Origin: Spongospora subterranea | Taxonomy: Eukaryota > Endomyxa > Phytomyxea > Plasmodiophorida > Plasmodiophoridae | Reading direction: 5' to 3' | Assembly (NCBI GenBank): GCA_900404475.1 | Contig: OUQQ01000115.1 | Coordinates: 1 to 54,453 of the forward strand | Length of the DNA: 54,453 nt | Part shown: piece by piece, positions 23,332-35,101 of the stretch | How positions within the stretch are numbered: the first letter of the stretch is position 1 | Layout: the number at the start of each line of letters is the position of its first letter | Notes under the pieces: generated by a model | Databases searched by the model: none | What the model was told of the DNA's origin: nothing | The model's input: only the letters and a program-made list of their open reading frames with translations | Made by a program: the position numbers and the translations under genes

Positions 23332-24789
23332 CTATATTACAACAGTGGCAGTTAAAAGCTCCCTTTGAATTCTGCGACGAACGTCGCTCATTCGCTTTGG
23401 GTCAATCAACTCAACCGCTTGGTGACGCGCAATTCGCCTGGTGAATTCGCATAGGAAAACGCCACAGTCATCGCCATTCGCCTGTGTGGGAATCCTTTTC
23501 GCTGGCCATTTGGCGACCGTCCATGGCCGTTGATCCAGCAGTTCTCGTTGGCGCCAATCGCCGCGAACATAACTCAGCAGACAGGACACATATTTTTTTG
23601 TGGACCTTGAAGGGAGGGAATCGAGAACGGAGATCGTGTGATTGTCGACGTTGATAACGGCCAAGAGCCAGTGCGAAGCGTCGGCGAGATGGATTGGGAC
23701 GAAGGCGAGCGACACCTGGAGCCAGTCGATCGATTTCGTCCAACGAAAACGCCGGACATTGGACGAAGAGGGATTTGAGATCAGCGACGTCATCATGAAA
23801 CTCGAGACTGCAGCCGTCCGCCGACAGGATGAGACTAATAGCGATAAATAGGCGTTCACTGCAATAACAGACAAAACCGCGTTCAGACTCGATTTTGGAA
23901 CAGACACAAAACAAGACTGTTATGGATGAACAAATGCACACGAGGATGGAACAATAATGGCAGTGATAAACTGAGATTACTTGGATATTGACCCGAGGTG
24001 GGCAACGTGATATCAAATCAGATTCCGAGAGCAGAATTTGAAAATTAATTTACCTATATCGTCAGTGAGCCATTGACCAGGCGCCATACACTTTCGAATC
24101 ATACCACACGTCCTACAAACGAAGAATAATCAGATAAAACAGTAAGCACTCTAAAGACACGATGAATTCAAAAAAAAATGGGCTATAACTCAGGTCAAGC
24201 ATCACAAATGACGAAATCACGTTGATGTACGATCATCGGCCAGACGAGCATTGAATATTGATGATCTGAAATAAACCGGGTTCCAGAATTCATCAATTAA
24301 TCACAATAAAAATTCGGGAAATTCGACGAACAATTAACGAAAAATGACGGCCGGTAACGTCACGCTCGTAATGTTACCGGCCGTGTAATGTGCCGGTGCG
24401 CGTAACGTAACTGACAGGTCATTGTTACAGATGCGAATGCGGCAATCGGCTCTCTTGCCGTTGCACAAGCACGAGAGAAATTGGCCGGGCGGCGCCCTAG
24501 CCGCCGCCTGTTTCAGGGTCGGCGGTGGCGGCGGCGGCGGCGGAGGAGGATTCGCCTCGATATGAGCCCGCCCATAACCGAACAGAATGTAGCGATTCTT
24601 TAGAGGACCCCATTGCAGACCGGCCAAGCGTCGCTTCCTGGACGGCAAAGACATCTGCTTCAGGGCGGGGATCGACGAGGCTTGAGCTGCTGGATGGCCA
24701 TCAGGTACTTGGAAGGCGCCCTGGCGCCATGTCTCACCCGCTTTTGACGACAGAAGACCCATCTTCCGGCACCGATCCAGCTGGACCAT
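23332..24789 (-). CDS. Ulp1/SENP-like cysteine peptidase (C48), three exons
   Basis: Exons are 24789-24416, 24112-24054 and 23858-23332, with phases matching at both joins; 319 residues. The splice joins rebuild the family's start: RIRICNNDL|TCG, then APGQWLTDDI|VNAYLSLL, where known members have a D-L ... W-L-N-D-E-V-I-N-x-Y-L block. The catalytic set is present: His in SHWLLAV (about residue 207), Asp in VLDSLPS (about 224), Gln in PTQANGDDCG (about 270) and Cys in the same motif (about 276). Such enzymes process SUMO or related modifiers and remove them from proteins. Exon 1 encodes a variable region with a ten-proline run. Which modifier it acts on cannot be told. A further upstream exon is possible. 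Confidence 0.85.
24347..24384. repeat. Perfect 12-bp inverted repeat inside the Ulp1 intron 1
   Basis: ACGGCCGGTAAC (24347-24358) and GTTACCGGCCGT (24373-24384) are exact reverse complements with a 14-base loop. It lies in the 303-bp first intron of the peptidase gene and would form a stable GC-rich hairpin. Confidence 0.85.
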
Positions 24790-24889
24790 TCGCCGCAGTA
24801 GAGACAATCAACGCGATCGCCAGAGATCGATCCGAGCGCATTACTCCCGCCGTGGAGTTTTTGGCCGGCCAAGAATCATATTGAGACCA

Positions 24890-25985
24890 ACTCCGGTTTT
24901 GATTAAAATTAACCTCGTATCTGAATAAGCAATCAATTTTGGGACATTTTGTTTTCTAAGCCCATTCGGATATAATTATTCGGGTTCACACAGACCTCAC
25001 ACCAGTAACTAATTGTTCTCAAACGAACAGCGGGATTTCCGATGGGGCCAGCGGTCGTCTCGCAAGGAGGCCAGGGAAACTACGAGTTACGTTGATATGG
25101 TGATTTTGATACGTGACGTGTTTTCATGACGCAATCACGTGGATTCGCCGCAATCCCTTTAATTGATTGACACGCTCGGGTCACTGTCAAGGACAATGTG
25201 GAATATTAACAACTTTGTCAAACTTAAACGGTGAAGGGAACAGAAAGTTTGTCCGGTGACGCCAAAATCATACACCAAAGAAACAGGTTTGTTATCACAG
25301 TAGTTTGTTGCCCTGAGCTTATCACATTGAGTTCTTGTACAAGTCTGATTCTTGTCCCGGGCTGTCAATGATCGCTGGATGTGCAAGTATTTGAAGGCAA
25401 TGCGAGCCCATTCCGAGCATCGTGAACAGAAAGACCTGATGATAGTGCTGCTTTTTCGACGTATTTTCGCATATTTTACTATGACATCCCTTTTGATTTT
25501 GAATGTGTTTTATTCGTACCGTCGTGTCAGTTCAAAATCAGGAGAAACCTTGCCCGACTGCTGATCATGTGATTTACTCCCTCTTTGGAGATGAATTCCC
25601 TCAAAGTCATTGGCATTTTCAGCTCAGATTCACAGACGGATCGTCCACAATACGGAATTCGTCTTCTTGGCGCAAATCTTCACAATCACTTTTATAATCC
25701 ATATCCATACAGTTAGACTACCCATCAACCGATCCCGTTTCGATCCTGTTCAATCGCTATTCACAGTTGTTGCCTCTGCCCCTCTGTTCTCTGCTGTCCA
25801 GAACACCCTCACCAAGATCGCGTCTGATGACATCACGAAACCTTGTCAGCATCATAGACCAATTCTTTGTTCATATCTGATCAGTTCAAAAAGAGTCAAG
25901 TCCACTAGTCAAATTATTTGCAAACAAATTCATTTCATCATATTGAACGATCCCATTGTCTGAAGGATATGCTGTTTGATTTTTT
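24890..25985. other. Intergenic, nothing recognised
   Basis: Short ORFs only. A 117-codon plus frame (25610-25963) is hydrophobic and low in information, and no domain is apparent. Confidence 0.4.
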
Positions 25986-25989
25986 TAAT

Positions 25990-26480
25990 TGCAATTCCAC
26001 AAGTCGCATTAGTGGTGACCGTCCCGAGCCATCCAAACTGCAGATCAATTATCATAACTATCGCGTTGAACACATTTTTGTTGAAGATAATGTTTGTGCG
26101 GATTTCGGCAACCGCTGGGGCTCGCTATACATGATTCCAAGCATTTGCGTTATACTCTGGACATGAAGAACCAGATTGGAAAGGTTTAAACGAACGCGTT
26201 GTTGCACCATTCGACAGTGGCTTCGTGCCAGGTCGGATGCTCTATCCATTCTTTCAATTTCAAGTTCTGGCGACTCTTGGCCTGATCTGTCGGAAGCAAA
26301 CCGCAGATTGCTCAACGATATTCGATCTTCACAACCGTTTAGGGCCTCTGCTGATCTCTTGTATCGACAGAACCTGGATCCGTCAGACTTAGAACAAAAG
26401 TCGCCCAGAACTGGAAATCGAAAAACGAATCCTCGAAAGTTTTGAAGGGCTAGTATTGGATAGTATATTTACAGACCAGG
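25990..26480 (+). mobile_element. Ty3/Gypsy RNase H tail fragment
   Basis: The frame ending LQINYHNYRVEHIFVEDN, CADFGNRWGS has the form of the Gypsy RNase H end, where Y-x-x-x-V-x-H-I-x-G-x-x-N-x-x-A-D is usual, and it parallels GEVNVWADL near 5900. Further on, short frames (DSGFVPGRM, then LATLGL) sit where the linker would be. It is short and broken. Confidence 0.5.
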
Positions 26481-27188
26481 CGTTAGTGGGATGAGCTTAC
26501 ACATCTTGATCCTGAAAGACAATTCGCCGATGGCTGGTATAACCAGCCACATGGCGCTACCATTGATGCATGGCGTGGTGGCGTTGGTACCAGCGCACTG
26601 CGAGAGTAAGGGTTCTGGTCCGGCTGAGGGCACCATGCGAGTGCGATGTCGCTACATCTATATCAGTGCAACAACGCGTCAATATCTTTCCTGTAGTGTA
26701 GTAGTCGGCGAATTGGCTTCCAAGATCAAGATGTGTTGTCCACACCCCTGCACGAAATTTGTGAGTTCATTGCGGGAACACAAAAAAACACCATTTGATG
26801 GGTGATGTGTAAGCGCTTTATGTAAAGAGAGAATGGCTCAATGCGGACATAAACATTGCTGTTTTGGCACGTCAAAGGTGTTTCAAGTACGCTTTCAAAA
26901 CCGTTAAACAACAAGGGAACAGGCGCTGATCTGAGGTGCCTTCAGAGGGTCGTGGTGGAAGCGATTCACAAGGTTTCGCTAAAATGGCGATTTGCGGGCA
27001 ACGCTTGATCATTGCGTGATTGAAGAAGTCAATGAACCAAAGATCCAAGCGGTCGCTAAAATGTGGAATACTGACTGTAGAAATTTAGAAGGAAATCAAT
27101 CTGCCAGCCGTATCTAGCGAGTTTACGTAATCAAGAACAAAATTTTGAAATTTCGTACATAAGGGAGCATTGTACAACGGCTGCTTGT
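26481..27188. other. Intergenic, nothing recognised
   Basis: Only short ORFs. No repeats shared with the rest of the window were noticed. Confidence 0.35.
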
Positions 27189-27872
27189 CTAAGAATGCTT
27201 CTGACGCCATTGGGCAACTTTACCATGTTTCACAACATGGTCATGAATTTTGGATGAATTCGCGTACGGCTTGGTGCAATCTTTGGGCATGAAATCAACC
27301 ACCCCTGCAATAGGAACAAACTCGGTGAATGTGTTGTGAAAATCCAATGTAGAAACAAAACCTTTTTGAAAAAAATCCAGCACATTGTAGAGCATCAGAT
27401 CGGCAATGGTGAGCGATTCGCCGATACAGTAGTTAGGATTTGTCTTGCCGACAAGATCGTCAATGGACGACATCATGTGCGGAAAGATTTTCTCCTTGAA
27501 CTCCATTTGCCGTTGTACTTTGCTTTGCGGGTCCTTGTCTTGACGAACCGTGCCCATCGCCACGAATATATCATACAACCCGTCGACGATCATCTCGATC
27601 TCGAGAGCCGCAAGAGGGTCATCGGGATGAATTCCTGTTCGTTTTCCAGCATATCGTAAAAGGGGTCGCGATTGGGCATACGTCTTTCCGTCCATCACCA
27701 TTATTGGCAAACCGCCGAACGGAGTGGACGGTTTCAGCTTGGGCCAATCGGCAAAAGCGATCCGCTCGTCAACGAATGAGACATCGGCGATGTAGAAAGC
27801 GAGGCGGATGGTCTCAGCAATGCCGGTCATGTCGAAGTATGTGAGTTTGATATCGGGCGAACATGACGCCAT
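27189..27872 (-). CDS. Glutathione S-transferase (GST1)
   Basis: Spliced model: exon 1 27872-27362, intron 27361-27305 (57 bp), exon 2 27304-27189; 208 residues, the usual cytosolic GST length. The N-terminal thioredoxin-like domain has the catalytic-type Tyr in LTYFDMTGIAETIRL and the glutathione-binding stretch STPFGGLPIM ... YAQSRPLLRYAGKRTGIHP. The helical domain has the conserved NYCIGESLTIADLMLYN cap, where Asp of IAD is the usual N-cap. Without splicing the frame also stays open (227 residues) because this intron is a multiple of three with no stop. Splicing is preferred because three paralogues have an intron at this site. It probably conjugates glutathione to electrophiles, or isomerises like sigma-class members; class is not certain. 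Confidence 0.9.
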   Translation of the reverse strand: MASCSPDIKLTYFDMTGIAETIRLAFYIADVSFVDERIAFADWPKLKPSTPFGGLPIMVMDGKTYAQSRPLLRYAGKRTGIHPDDPLAALEIEMIVDGLYDIFVAMGTVRQDKDPQSKVQRQMEFKEKIFPHMMSSIDDLVGKTNPNYCIGESLTIADLMLYNVLDFFQKGFVSTLDFHNTFTEFVPIAGVVDFMPKDCTKPYANSSKIHDHVVKHGKVAQWRQKHS

Positions 27873-28870
27873 TGTCTATCGTCAACTCCAAGAAAAAACA
27901 AAATACCGCGACAGCGATTGCAAGGTGTTTTTGCCCAAGTGCGGTACCTGATCACACTGGAGTCGGTTGGCGATTTGGCGACACAATCATATGGCACTCT
28001 ACAGTGTGCAATCACTCACCGACCCGCTCCAATGGTGCACTACACACAGTCACACTCTAATGCTCTCACCGTATATTACACCAGGACACTTAAATGGTAG
28101 GGTCTGTCTGTAGTACAGTCAACCAATACAACTCACTCCAACACACTTGTTTTGATCTTGACGACTTACAATAACGCCCGATTGTATCAAGCACACGACA
28201 TAGCCTCCAACACCGCCTTCAAGATCGTGATGTTGCGCCATCTTCGAACATTGTGGCCGAATCGCTAGACCAGGTCATCCCAGATTTGCCATTGGCGTCG
28301 TGAGAACTGTGATAACACAGGGAGTGCGAGTCTGGGATGGCCCGGTCCAGAGACTGGGTTAAGGTTCGACGATTTAATCCCCTGACCTGAACACGGGAAC
28401 ACTCGCCTGGACCAAGGCCATAAAAATATTGGTGAATGGGTCGCAGCGCCGACGGTTTACCGAGATTGACTAGGTTTACCAACCGTTCGACCGTTGGACG
28501 CACACCTGCCACATGCCGGCCAGCAACAAACATACGGGCATAAAACGCACACAAATGACAAACTTGAGAAATGTCGGCCCATAGCAGTCAGAAAACCCAA
28601 AAATGTGCCTAGTGATTTTTCCTTCGGCTACAAAGTTTCAAATCCATTCTCAGGTTTTTCAGATGTTGTCGTGCACATGAGTGTCCTGTCCGTGCTTGAT
28701 TGAACACCGGCTGAGGCCATCTGTCTATCTCATTGGTGTTGATTTGTCGCTTCATGTACGGTGATCTATCCAAATAACCAACCAACGAATCCACTTGCTT
28801 TTATCCTTCGTTCAATAAATTGGTCTCGATTAACGATGATAGAGCTGATCATGTTCTATTTCATCTCCTG
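27873..28870. other. Intergenic upstream of GST1, nothing recognised
   Basis: Short ORFs on both strands. No clear promoter element or repeat was identified. Confidence 0.35.
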
Positions 28871-28873
28871 TCT

Positions 28874-30058
28874 CTATTCTGTGTTTAGCGATTTCGTCGA
28901 TCTCTTCGCTCCGTCCAATGTTGATTGTTTTTGCGATTGGATCGAGTGATCTGCATTTTCTGTCTTATCCATGTCTGGTACATGGCTAGGAATAAAGTGA
29001 ATATCCTCTTGGTTCTCGTTGGTCACCTCTGCCAGTTTTCTAGCACATTCAGCAAAGATGGCGTTAACTCCTCTTGGCTTTGTCGGTAGTGATTTAAGCT
29101 GGCTTATCCATGACAGGGAATCGGTCATAAGGAGTATATTTGTGCCCTGATTGTCGCGATATCCAGTCCCGCGTTCACGGCGGCAATCTCACATTAGTAC
29201 GAGAATGTCACTTTCGATCCTAATTGGACTTTGGTTCCGACTCTTTTACTTCGGTTTCTAAGCAAAAGTGCTGCAGCACATCCACCGGTCACGTTTAAAA
29301 CTGCCACCTGTCCATATCTCGATGTTTGGGTCGTTTGGTAAAAGTTTGCCGTTTTTGTGTTTCTTGATTGCCCCATACTCTTCTGGTGTACTCTTTTTCT
29401 GAGCTGAGATTGCATGATATGGGAATTGGTGTTGATTTGAAACAGCCTGCATATGTTCTCATGTAGGCCTTATATGCTGCCTCAATGGGTTCTAATGTCC
29501 TTTTCATGTTCTTGTTGATTTCACCTGCCAACCAGGGTAGGTAATAGTTCAGTTTCGCTTCTATAAATCCTCATTCTGTATGGTATCCGGTATTTTCTTA
29601 TTTCTCATGACCAGTTTACAGTTTTTTCTGATAGCTTTGGCCACTTCTGTCAGTCGTATAGTGAAGGATGAGTGGTTATTTTCCTTGTTGGAGTTGAGTG
29701 TTGCTCCTAAGTATTGCACTGTTTCTGTTGTTTGAATAGTTTGTCCATTAATAGACACTTTGTCATCAGGTGAGTACTCATTGAATAAGATATTTGCTTA
29801 AAGCCATAGGATTTTGATCCAGTTGTCTTTATAGCATTGCTGTAATTTGGTGCTATCACTTCTCAGTTTTGTAAGTACTTCCTGTATTGTGTCTTCATTA
29901 GCCCTTTGTATTGTGTCATCCACATACACATTACTGTTATTATCCTCTATAGGGGCGTCATATATGTAGATTATCCACAGCAACACACTTATACTGGATC
30001 CATGTGAAATACCATTCTCCTGTAAATGTGGTTTAGAATTAGTGTTTCTGTAATTCAC
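28874..30058 (-). mobile_element. Non-LTR retrotransposon (LINE) fragment: RT and RNase H
   Basis: The minus strand from 30058 reads ENGISHGSSISVLLWIIYIY then VYVDDTIQRANED, matching the LINE reverse-transcriptase block G-x-x-Q-G-S-x-L-S-P...I-Y and the catalytic box (here YVDDT for Y-A-D-D-T). The thumb follows (TVQYLGATLNSNKE). A C-terminal RNase H domain is recognisable at 28874-29350: NIEIWTGGS (the first acidic residue has become Gly), NILLMTDSLSWISQLKS, and HFIPSHVPDMDKTENAD. Stops separate the blocks. The 5' half is absent, typical of LINE truncation. Confidence 0.8.
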
Positions 30059-30419
30059 CTCAAATACAGTAGTATCAGATACGGATTTATCTCAGTTTTA
30101 GTTGGATTAAAATGATGTTGTGATCAAAGTCAGACTCCTTACGCCAATGTGTTTGAGGCAAGCTCTTTTCCCGTGGGAAACTGTTCTATCGTGACAAAAC
30201 CGCACAGATAGGAAGCCCAATGAGTACATTAATTGTCAGGCCAGCAGAGTTCTTCCCGATGATATGATATTACTAGACGGTTGATACACCCATATATGTA
30301 CGTTTTCAACGTGGGCTAAGATCGCATCGACGATGTACTGCTGAACAAAGTCGTGACGGTTTCAATTGAGGAGTTACAATTTACGTGTAGATTTCATTTT
30401 TTCTAAGTGCAAAATGAGC

Positions 30420-31325
30420 GATACCTGGTAGTGATTTAACAATGCCATTTGAACCCGATGCCGTCGTATTAAAATGACTTATACAAATTCGTCTTCATTA
30501 CCCTAAATGATGAAGTTGTGAAGAGTGGCGCTAAATCGGCCTGTCGACAATGTTGCGTCTCGTCGTCCTTTTGTCTTACCCGTTTGTTCAGTTGAAAGCA
30601 AGAGCTGACGTCATTGACGACTTGTTTTCCTCTGAAACCCGCCGAATTGCTCCCGAGCTGAAAGCGACCGGGACATGTCTTTCTGTGTCGTCGTGCACCA
30701 CATATGAGGGATTGGTGGAGAATGATGTTATGTGCGTTGTTGCAGCAGCGTTCTTGTCTCATCTTGTAACTCGCTGCAGCTGATCATGCATCTACAAACA
30801 TCGTAGACATGGCGTCGATCGTGCCGCCCTCGACGTACCCAATTTAATGTAATCGAAAATCCCCATCACCGGAAGCATTTTGGTCCATTAATAGCGTCCG
30901 AATTGATGGAGCTGACCACCGTCATATGAATCATCAACACAGCAGGAACTGATCGGCTTGTTGTTTTCACGGTCGAACTCAAGGACGGATCTCGCAAATT
31001 CGCCGTGGGATTTGCAGTTTTGTGCAAAAACAGCAGATCGCGGGTTCACCAAGAGATCAAGAATGAGATTTCACCCTGGAAAAGACTATCATTCCTGTTA
31101 ACTTGATTGAGTCGCTCCGGTTTGGTCAGACATCACAGAGAGCACTTGCTCTGCTGTGGCCAATTAACCCGAACCAGACCCGATATCGAATTTCAAGATG
31201 CCCCGGCAGGATAGTGTTGAAAATGAGTAGACCAGGTAAAACTGCTATACAAATAGATTGAGAATGAACCACAATGTTCATGTTCGATAGGGTTTTAGAA
31301 GAGATATATCCCCGACCAACGTAGG
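30420..31325. repeat. Segmental duplication copy 1, paired with 33900-34865
   Basis: About 0.9 kb is alignable in order with 33900-34865. Shared blocks include cgtcgtcc...cttgtttt, 'gacttgttttcctctga' versus 'gactcgttttcctctga', aggaactgatcggcttgttg, ggtttggtcagacat and gagccagacccgatatcgaa versus cagacccgatatcgata. No conserved frame is seen, so the copied DNA is non-coding. Each copy lies downstream (in the minus-strand sense) of a GST gene. Confidence 0.85.
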
Positions 31326-31539
31326 TTTCTGGACTGACCCGTCGAACCGACGCCCTGAGAGCCAGTACCGAGATCCAGCAGACGTTGCCGACTCGGATTA
31401 CGGCCGAATAGGATGTCCAGTGGTTCACTGGTGAAACTCATTTGCCAAATCGTCGCGGTATGGATTACCGCAGGTCCAGATTCCTTCTCGGAATCCTTAT
31501 GCATAAGGATTAATCACCCCCTGATGTAAGGAGCATGAC

Positions 31540-32470
31540 ATGTCCTCATCCAGCGTTGAGTGGAATGTCATAATGATCGTTGATAAGGAGATGGCTGAAA
31601 TGGGTGCTGGGATACCAATCAATCTGGGTGACGATCCGGAGGCGAGCTCCATCAACAATCAGAATGGGAAGGGAAGTGATGGTCAGCGAGTACGAGGTCG
31701 GGCTGGTGACATCACGGAAATCATAGCCGCGCCGAGATTGGCCGGAATGCAGGGGAACCATTTGGTAAAGTTCCTGAAGGAGCTGGAAAGATAGGAATTG
31801 CGATTTGCTGATGCTGGAAGGTCCGACACAGCAAGAGACGTCGACACGATGATCGAGCCGGAGCACCTGGCCGTTATCGCTATACACGAACTGGATAGGG
31901 ATCCAGGGGTTGTGACTGGGACCGAGGTACGAAACTGGATCAAGCAGGAGCTTGTTCGAGGATTGCCGACGGCGGCAGGTACCGTGCAGAAGGACATACT
32001 ATCGATTAAGATGTCCAGGACTATGGTTGGGAAGCTGTCGGTGTTAGATTTACTGGCCAGACAAGGAGAAGGTGATGATGGACAAGACCTCTTTTCATCA
32101 CCTGAAGGGGTCAAGAATCGTGTTCGGTGGACCGCCGGAGCTAGGCGCGTTGATGAAAGAGGAGACAATGGTTCGGAACACCAGCCTTCACCGATGTTGG
32201 CGTGACTTTGTGAAGACGTTGGTCAGCAAGGTGGAGACCGTTGCTGAAGTGAAGGCTTTCGCGGCTAGTGAACTGGTGTTCCGAACCAATATCTTTTCTT
32301 TCATCAACGCGCCTAGCTCCGGCGGTTGCAGAACTGCGACGGTCCACCGGACGCGATTCTTGACCCCTTCAGGTGATGAAAAGAGGTTACCGTACCCCTT
32401 GTCAACTATCACCTTCTCCTGTCTGGCAAGTAAATCTAGCACTGACAATTTCCCAACCATAGTCCCCAGC
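31540..32470 (+). mobile_element. Gag-like retroelement remnant with inverted 3' copy
   Basis: A plus-strand frame of about 220 codons (31540-32205, one TAG at 31792) encodes a charged helical protein (for example LVKFLKELER, LAVIAIHELDRDPGV, TGTEVRNWIKQELV), Gag-like in character. The segment 32020-32175 recurs inverted at about 32280-32465: KLSVLDLLARQ and SSPEGVKNRVRW are read on opposite strands, around a loop of about 105 bp. It sits inside the duplicated GST unit 1 and is absent from unit 2, so it inserted after the duplication or was lost from one copy. No enzyme domain is seen. Confidence 0.55.
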
Positions 32471-32622
32471 GTTGAGTGGGATTTGCTATACCGTTTTTTA
32501 ATGCCTTTCCTAGTACGGAGCTGTTGAAAGACGACCATGCGATGTAATACAAACTGATACAAAGAGGCTGAGCGAAAACGCGGTTTATTTGACAAGCACT
32601 GGCGCTAGTAGATGTCAGTCGC

Positions 32623-33315
32623 CTACAGAGGTTGATGTTTGGTGTGCCATTCAACCACTTTAGGGTGGTTGCGAACAGTCTCAAAAACTCGGGTCAGATT
32701 CTTAAACTGATCGGTACAATCTTTCGGCAAGCCAGGGATTCTGCCTAAAATGGATTGTCATTCAGTAAAAAGTTCATTTGCAATATAGCGCTTGACAGAA
32801 CCTGATTTTAGCCAGCTGAACATGTTGAAGGTGGTCAAGTCCGCGATCGACATCGAGTTCCCAACACAGAACTTAGGATCGTCCTTTGTGACCAACTTGT
32901 CAATTGCTGACATTAATCGCGGAAGTGCCTCGCATATAAATTCTTTAGCGAATTCTTCCTTTTTCTGTTGATCTTTTTCAGAAAATAGCGGTCGCATTGC
33001 AATGGTGACGTCGTCGAATGCGTCGCAGATCATTTCAATGGGAAGCGCTTTGATGGGGTCTGATGGATGCATACCGGTGATGCGGCCGGCATAGCGAAGA
33101 AGGGCACCGGTTTGTGCATACTGCTTTCCATCAATAGTCATGGTCGGCACCTGTCCGAACGGAGTGGTCGGTTTGATCTTGGGCCACTCTTCGTTGGTGA
33201 ACCGATCATCGGTGAACGCGACCCCATTAATGTAGAGCGCCAAGCGGATCGATTCAGCTCGCCCAGCAAGGTCGAAATATGTCACTTTGATCTCGGGCAT
33301 TCCTGAGGCCACCAT
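32623..33315 (-). CDS. Glutathione S-transferase (GST2)
   Basis: Exon 1 33315-32802, intron 32801-32745 (57 bp, with tactgaatgac as a plausible branch region), exon 2 32744-32623; 211 residues. The apparent stop after ANELFTE lies inside the intron. Tyr is in KVTYFDLAGRAESIRL; the glutathione-site stretch is TPFGQVPTM ... YAQTGALLRYAGRITGMHP, with Thr where GST1 and GST4 have Ser; the helix cap is FCVGNSMSIADLTTFNM. The second exon gives GLPKDCTDQFKNL and VRNHPKVVEWHTKHQPL, like GST1 and GST3. It is very close to GST3, about 1.8 kb away in the same orientation: a recent tandem duplicate. Confidence 0.93.
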
Positions 33316-33899
33316 CTTTCTGGTTGATGCTCGACAAAGGTATTTTGATGAATGAATGTCCTGTCTACTGCGCGACTGGCCAACCCTGCACGCACCCTAC
33401 AGCCTACGTGCTGTGATGTTACAGTCATTCCCAGTGGGAGATTAACTGTGGAATGCCCAAGTGTTCCCGTTACATGTGACTGCCACAGTGTCTATCAAGA
33501 TATTTTTGGGGCGGATCGGGACCGCCCACATGGTGCCACTCTGCCTTAAATTGGGAACATTCAAAGAAGGAAAGTGACTTGGATTTATTCTAACAGCGAG
33601 CAAGGATTTGTATAGGTTGTTTTGTTTAAATATACTGAAAAATAGTCATTTTTTGGATAACTTTGTGTTGTTTTATTTTGACATCGAATCCGCTCAGCAA
33701 AAATTGAACATTTGTCTGTGGATGTGATCAAATCAATGCGCTGACGAATTTATCTCACCTGACTAACGGCCAAACCTGATACTGGGCCTTGCGACCGCTG
33801 CGCTGCTAAGATCTGGCATTGACAGTTTAAAAAGAGCGTACATCAATTAGAACAACCGTTTAACAATAGCTCAAATTAACCTGATGGTGTACAAGCTCG
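33316..33899. other. Intergenic between GST2 and the second duplicated block
   Basis: The stretch around 33553-33640 (ggatttattctaacagcgagc, gtcattttttgg) resembles 36125-36225 upstream of GST3, so the duplicated unit extends past the GST genes into their 5' flanks. Confidence 0.5.
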
Positions 33900-34865
33900 T
33901 CTTGATGACCATAAATCCTCAAGTGTCAGAATATGGCTGTACATCTGCTTGGCAAAGACGATACTTCATCGTCGTCCCTCTTGTTTTGTTCAGGGAAATC
34001 AACAGTCAGAGCAGCTGACGTATGTCAAATTGACGACTCGTTTTCCTCTGACATCCGTGAATTCGCTCCACAACGTGGAAGCGAAATCGTTTCATGTCGT
34101 CCTGCATGAGATCTGGCGTTTCAGATATGACGTACTAGTAGAGGAATAATGTTATGGAGTGTTTATCATTGAAAGAGTGTTGATCATTGAAAGAGTGTTT
34201 ATCGTATGGACGATTTGCTGCGGCAATCCCTCTTTTTATGATGTTATTGGCGACGCTATATTTGCTGCAGCTGATTATACAGCACGAAATCACAGTAGAC
34301 AAAGGCGAATCGATCGTGCCGCCCACGACGGGCCACTCCAAAGTAATCACGATTCCTTATTGTTGGAAGTGTTTTAGCATGAAACAGCGTCCGAATTGAA
34401 GCACACAACCGTCATCATGATTTAAATCATCAACAACACAGCAGCAGGAACTGATCGGCTTGTTGTTATTAATTTCAGGCTTAATGACGGATCCTGCAGA
34501 TTCGCGGCAATCACATGTGAGCTGCAGTTTTGTGAAGATAGTACAGCAAAAAAGGCAGACCTCGCAGTTAAACAAGAGACCAGAACGAGAATCCACCTTG
34601 AGAAGGCGATTGTTCCCAAATTTGGATTCTGTAAAACTTGATTTTGGTGGCTTCGGTTTGGTCAGACATTAGACAGTACTTGTTCTGGTGCGGTTAATGC
34701 AAACGAGCCAGACCCGATATCGATACTGAAACAGAAACGGCAAGAACGTGGTGACAAGAGTAGACCGGGTAAAGATGCTATATACACAAATCTGGGAACG
34801 GCGAATCCCAGTATTCACGTCCGATAGGGTGTTAGACGATATACATTCCGATATGACGTACTGTA
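33900..34865. repeat. Segmental duplication copy 2, paired with 30420-31325
   Basis: Collinear with 30420-31325 (see that entry). Here a short local duplication, 'atcattgaaagagtgtt', occurs twice near 34160-34200. The block lies between GST2 and GST3. Confidence 0.85.
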
Positions 34866-35101
34866 CTTGTCTGGGCATACCTCTCGATATCGACGATTGT
34901 GGATACCGATATTGCTCAGGATACAGTACCGGGTTCAAGCAGGCATTGAGCGTTTTAATTGTTCACATGTGGAAATCCTTTTCATTATAACGCCCCCGAT
35001 TCCGAGTGTCAACCTGCAGTGCGATGTAATATGACAAGATAGAAAGAGACAAACGAAAACGTTCTATTGTGTATTCTTGAAAGCCAGTAGATGGCAGTCG
35101 C

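Noticed and set aside
24525..24884. Plus-strand alanine-rich ORF
   Set aside because: It is the antisense of exon 1 of the Ulp1-like peptidase, whose splicing rebuilds a known motif.
32758..32760. Premature stop making GST2 a pseudogene
   Set aside because: The stop lies in a 57-bp gt...ag interval present at the same place in all four GSTs; removing it restores the conserved C terminus.
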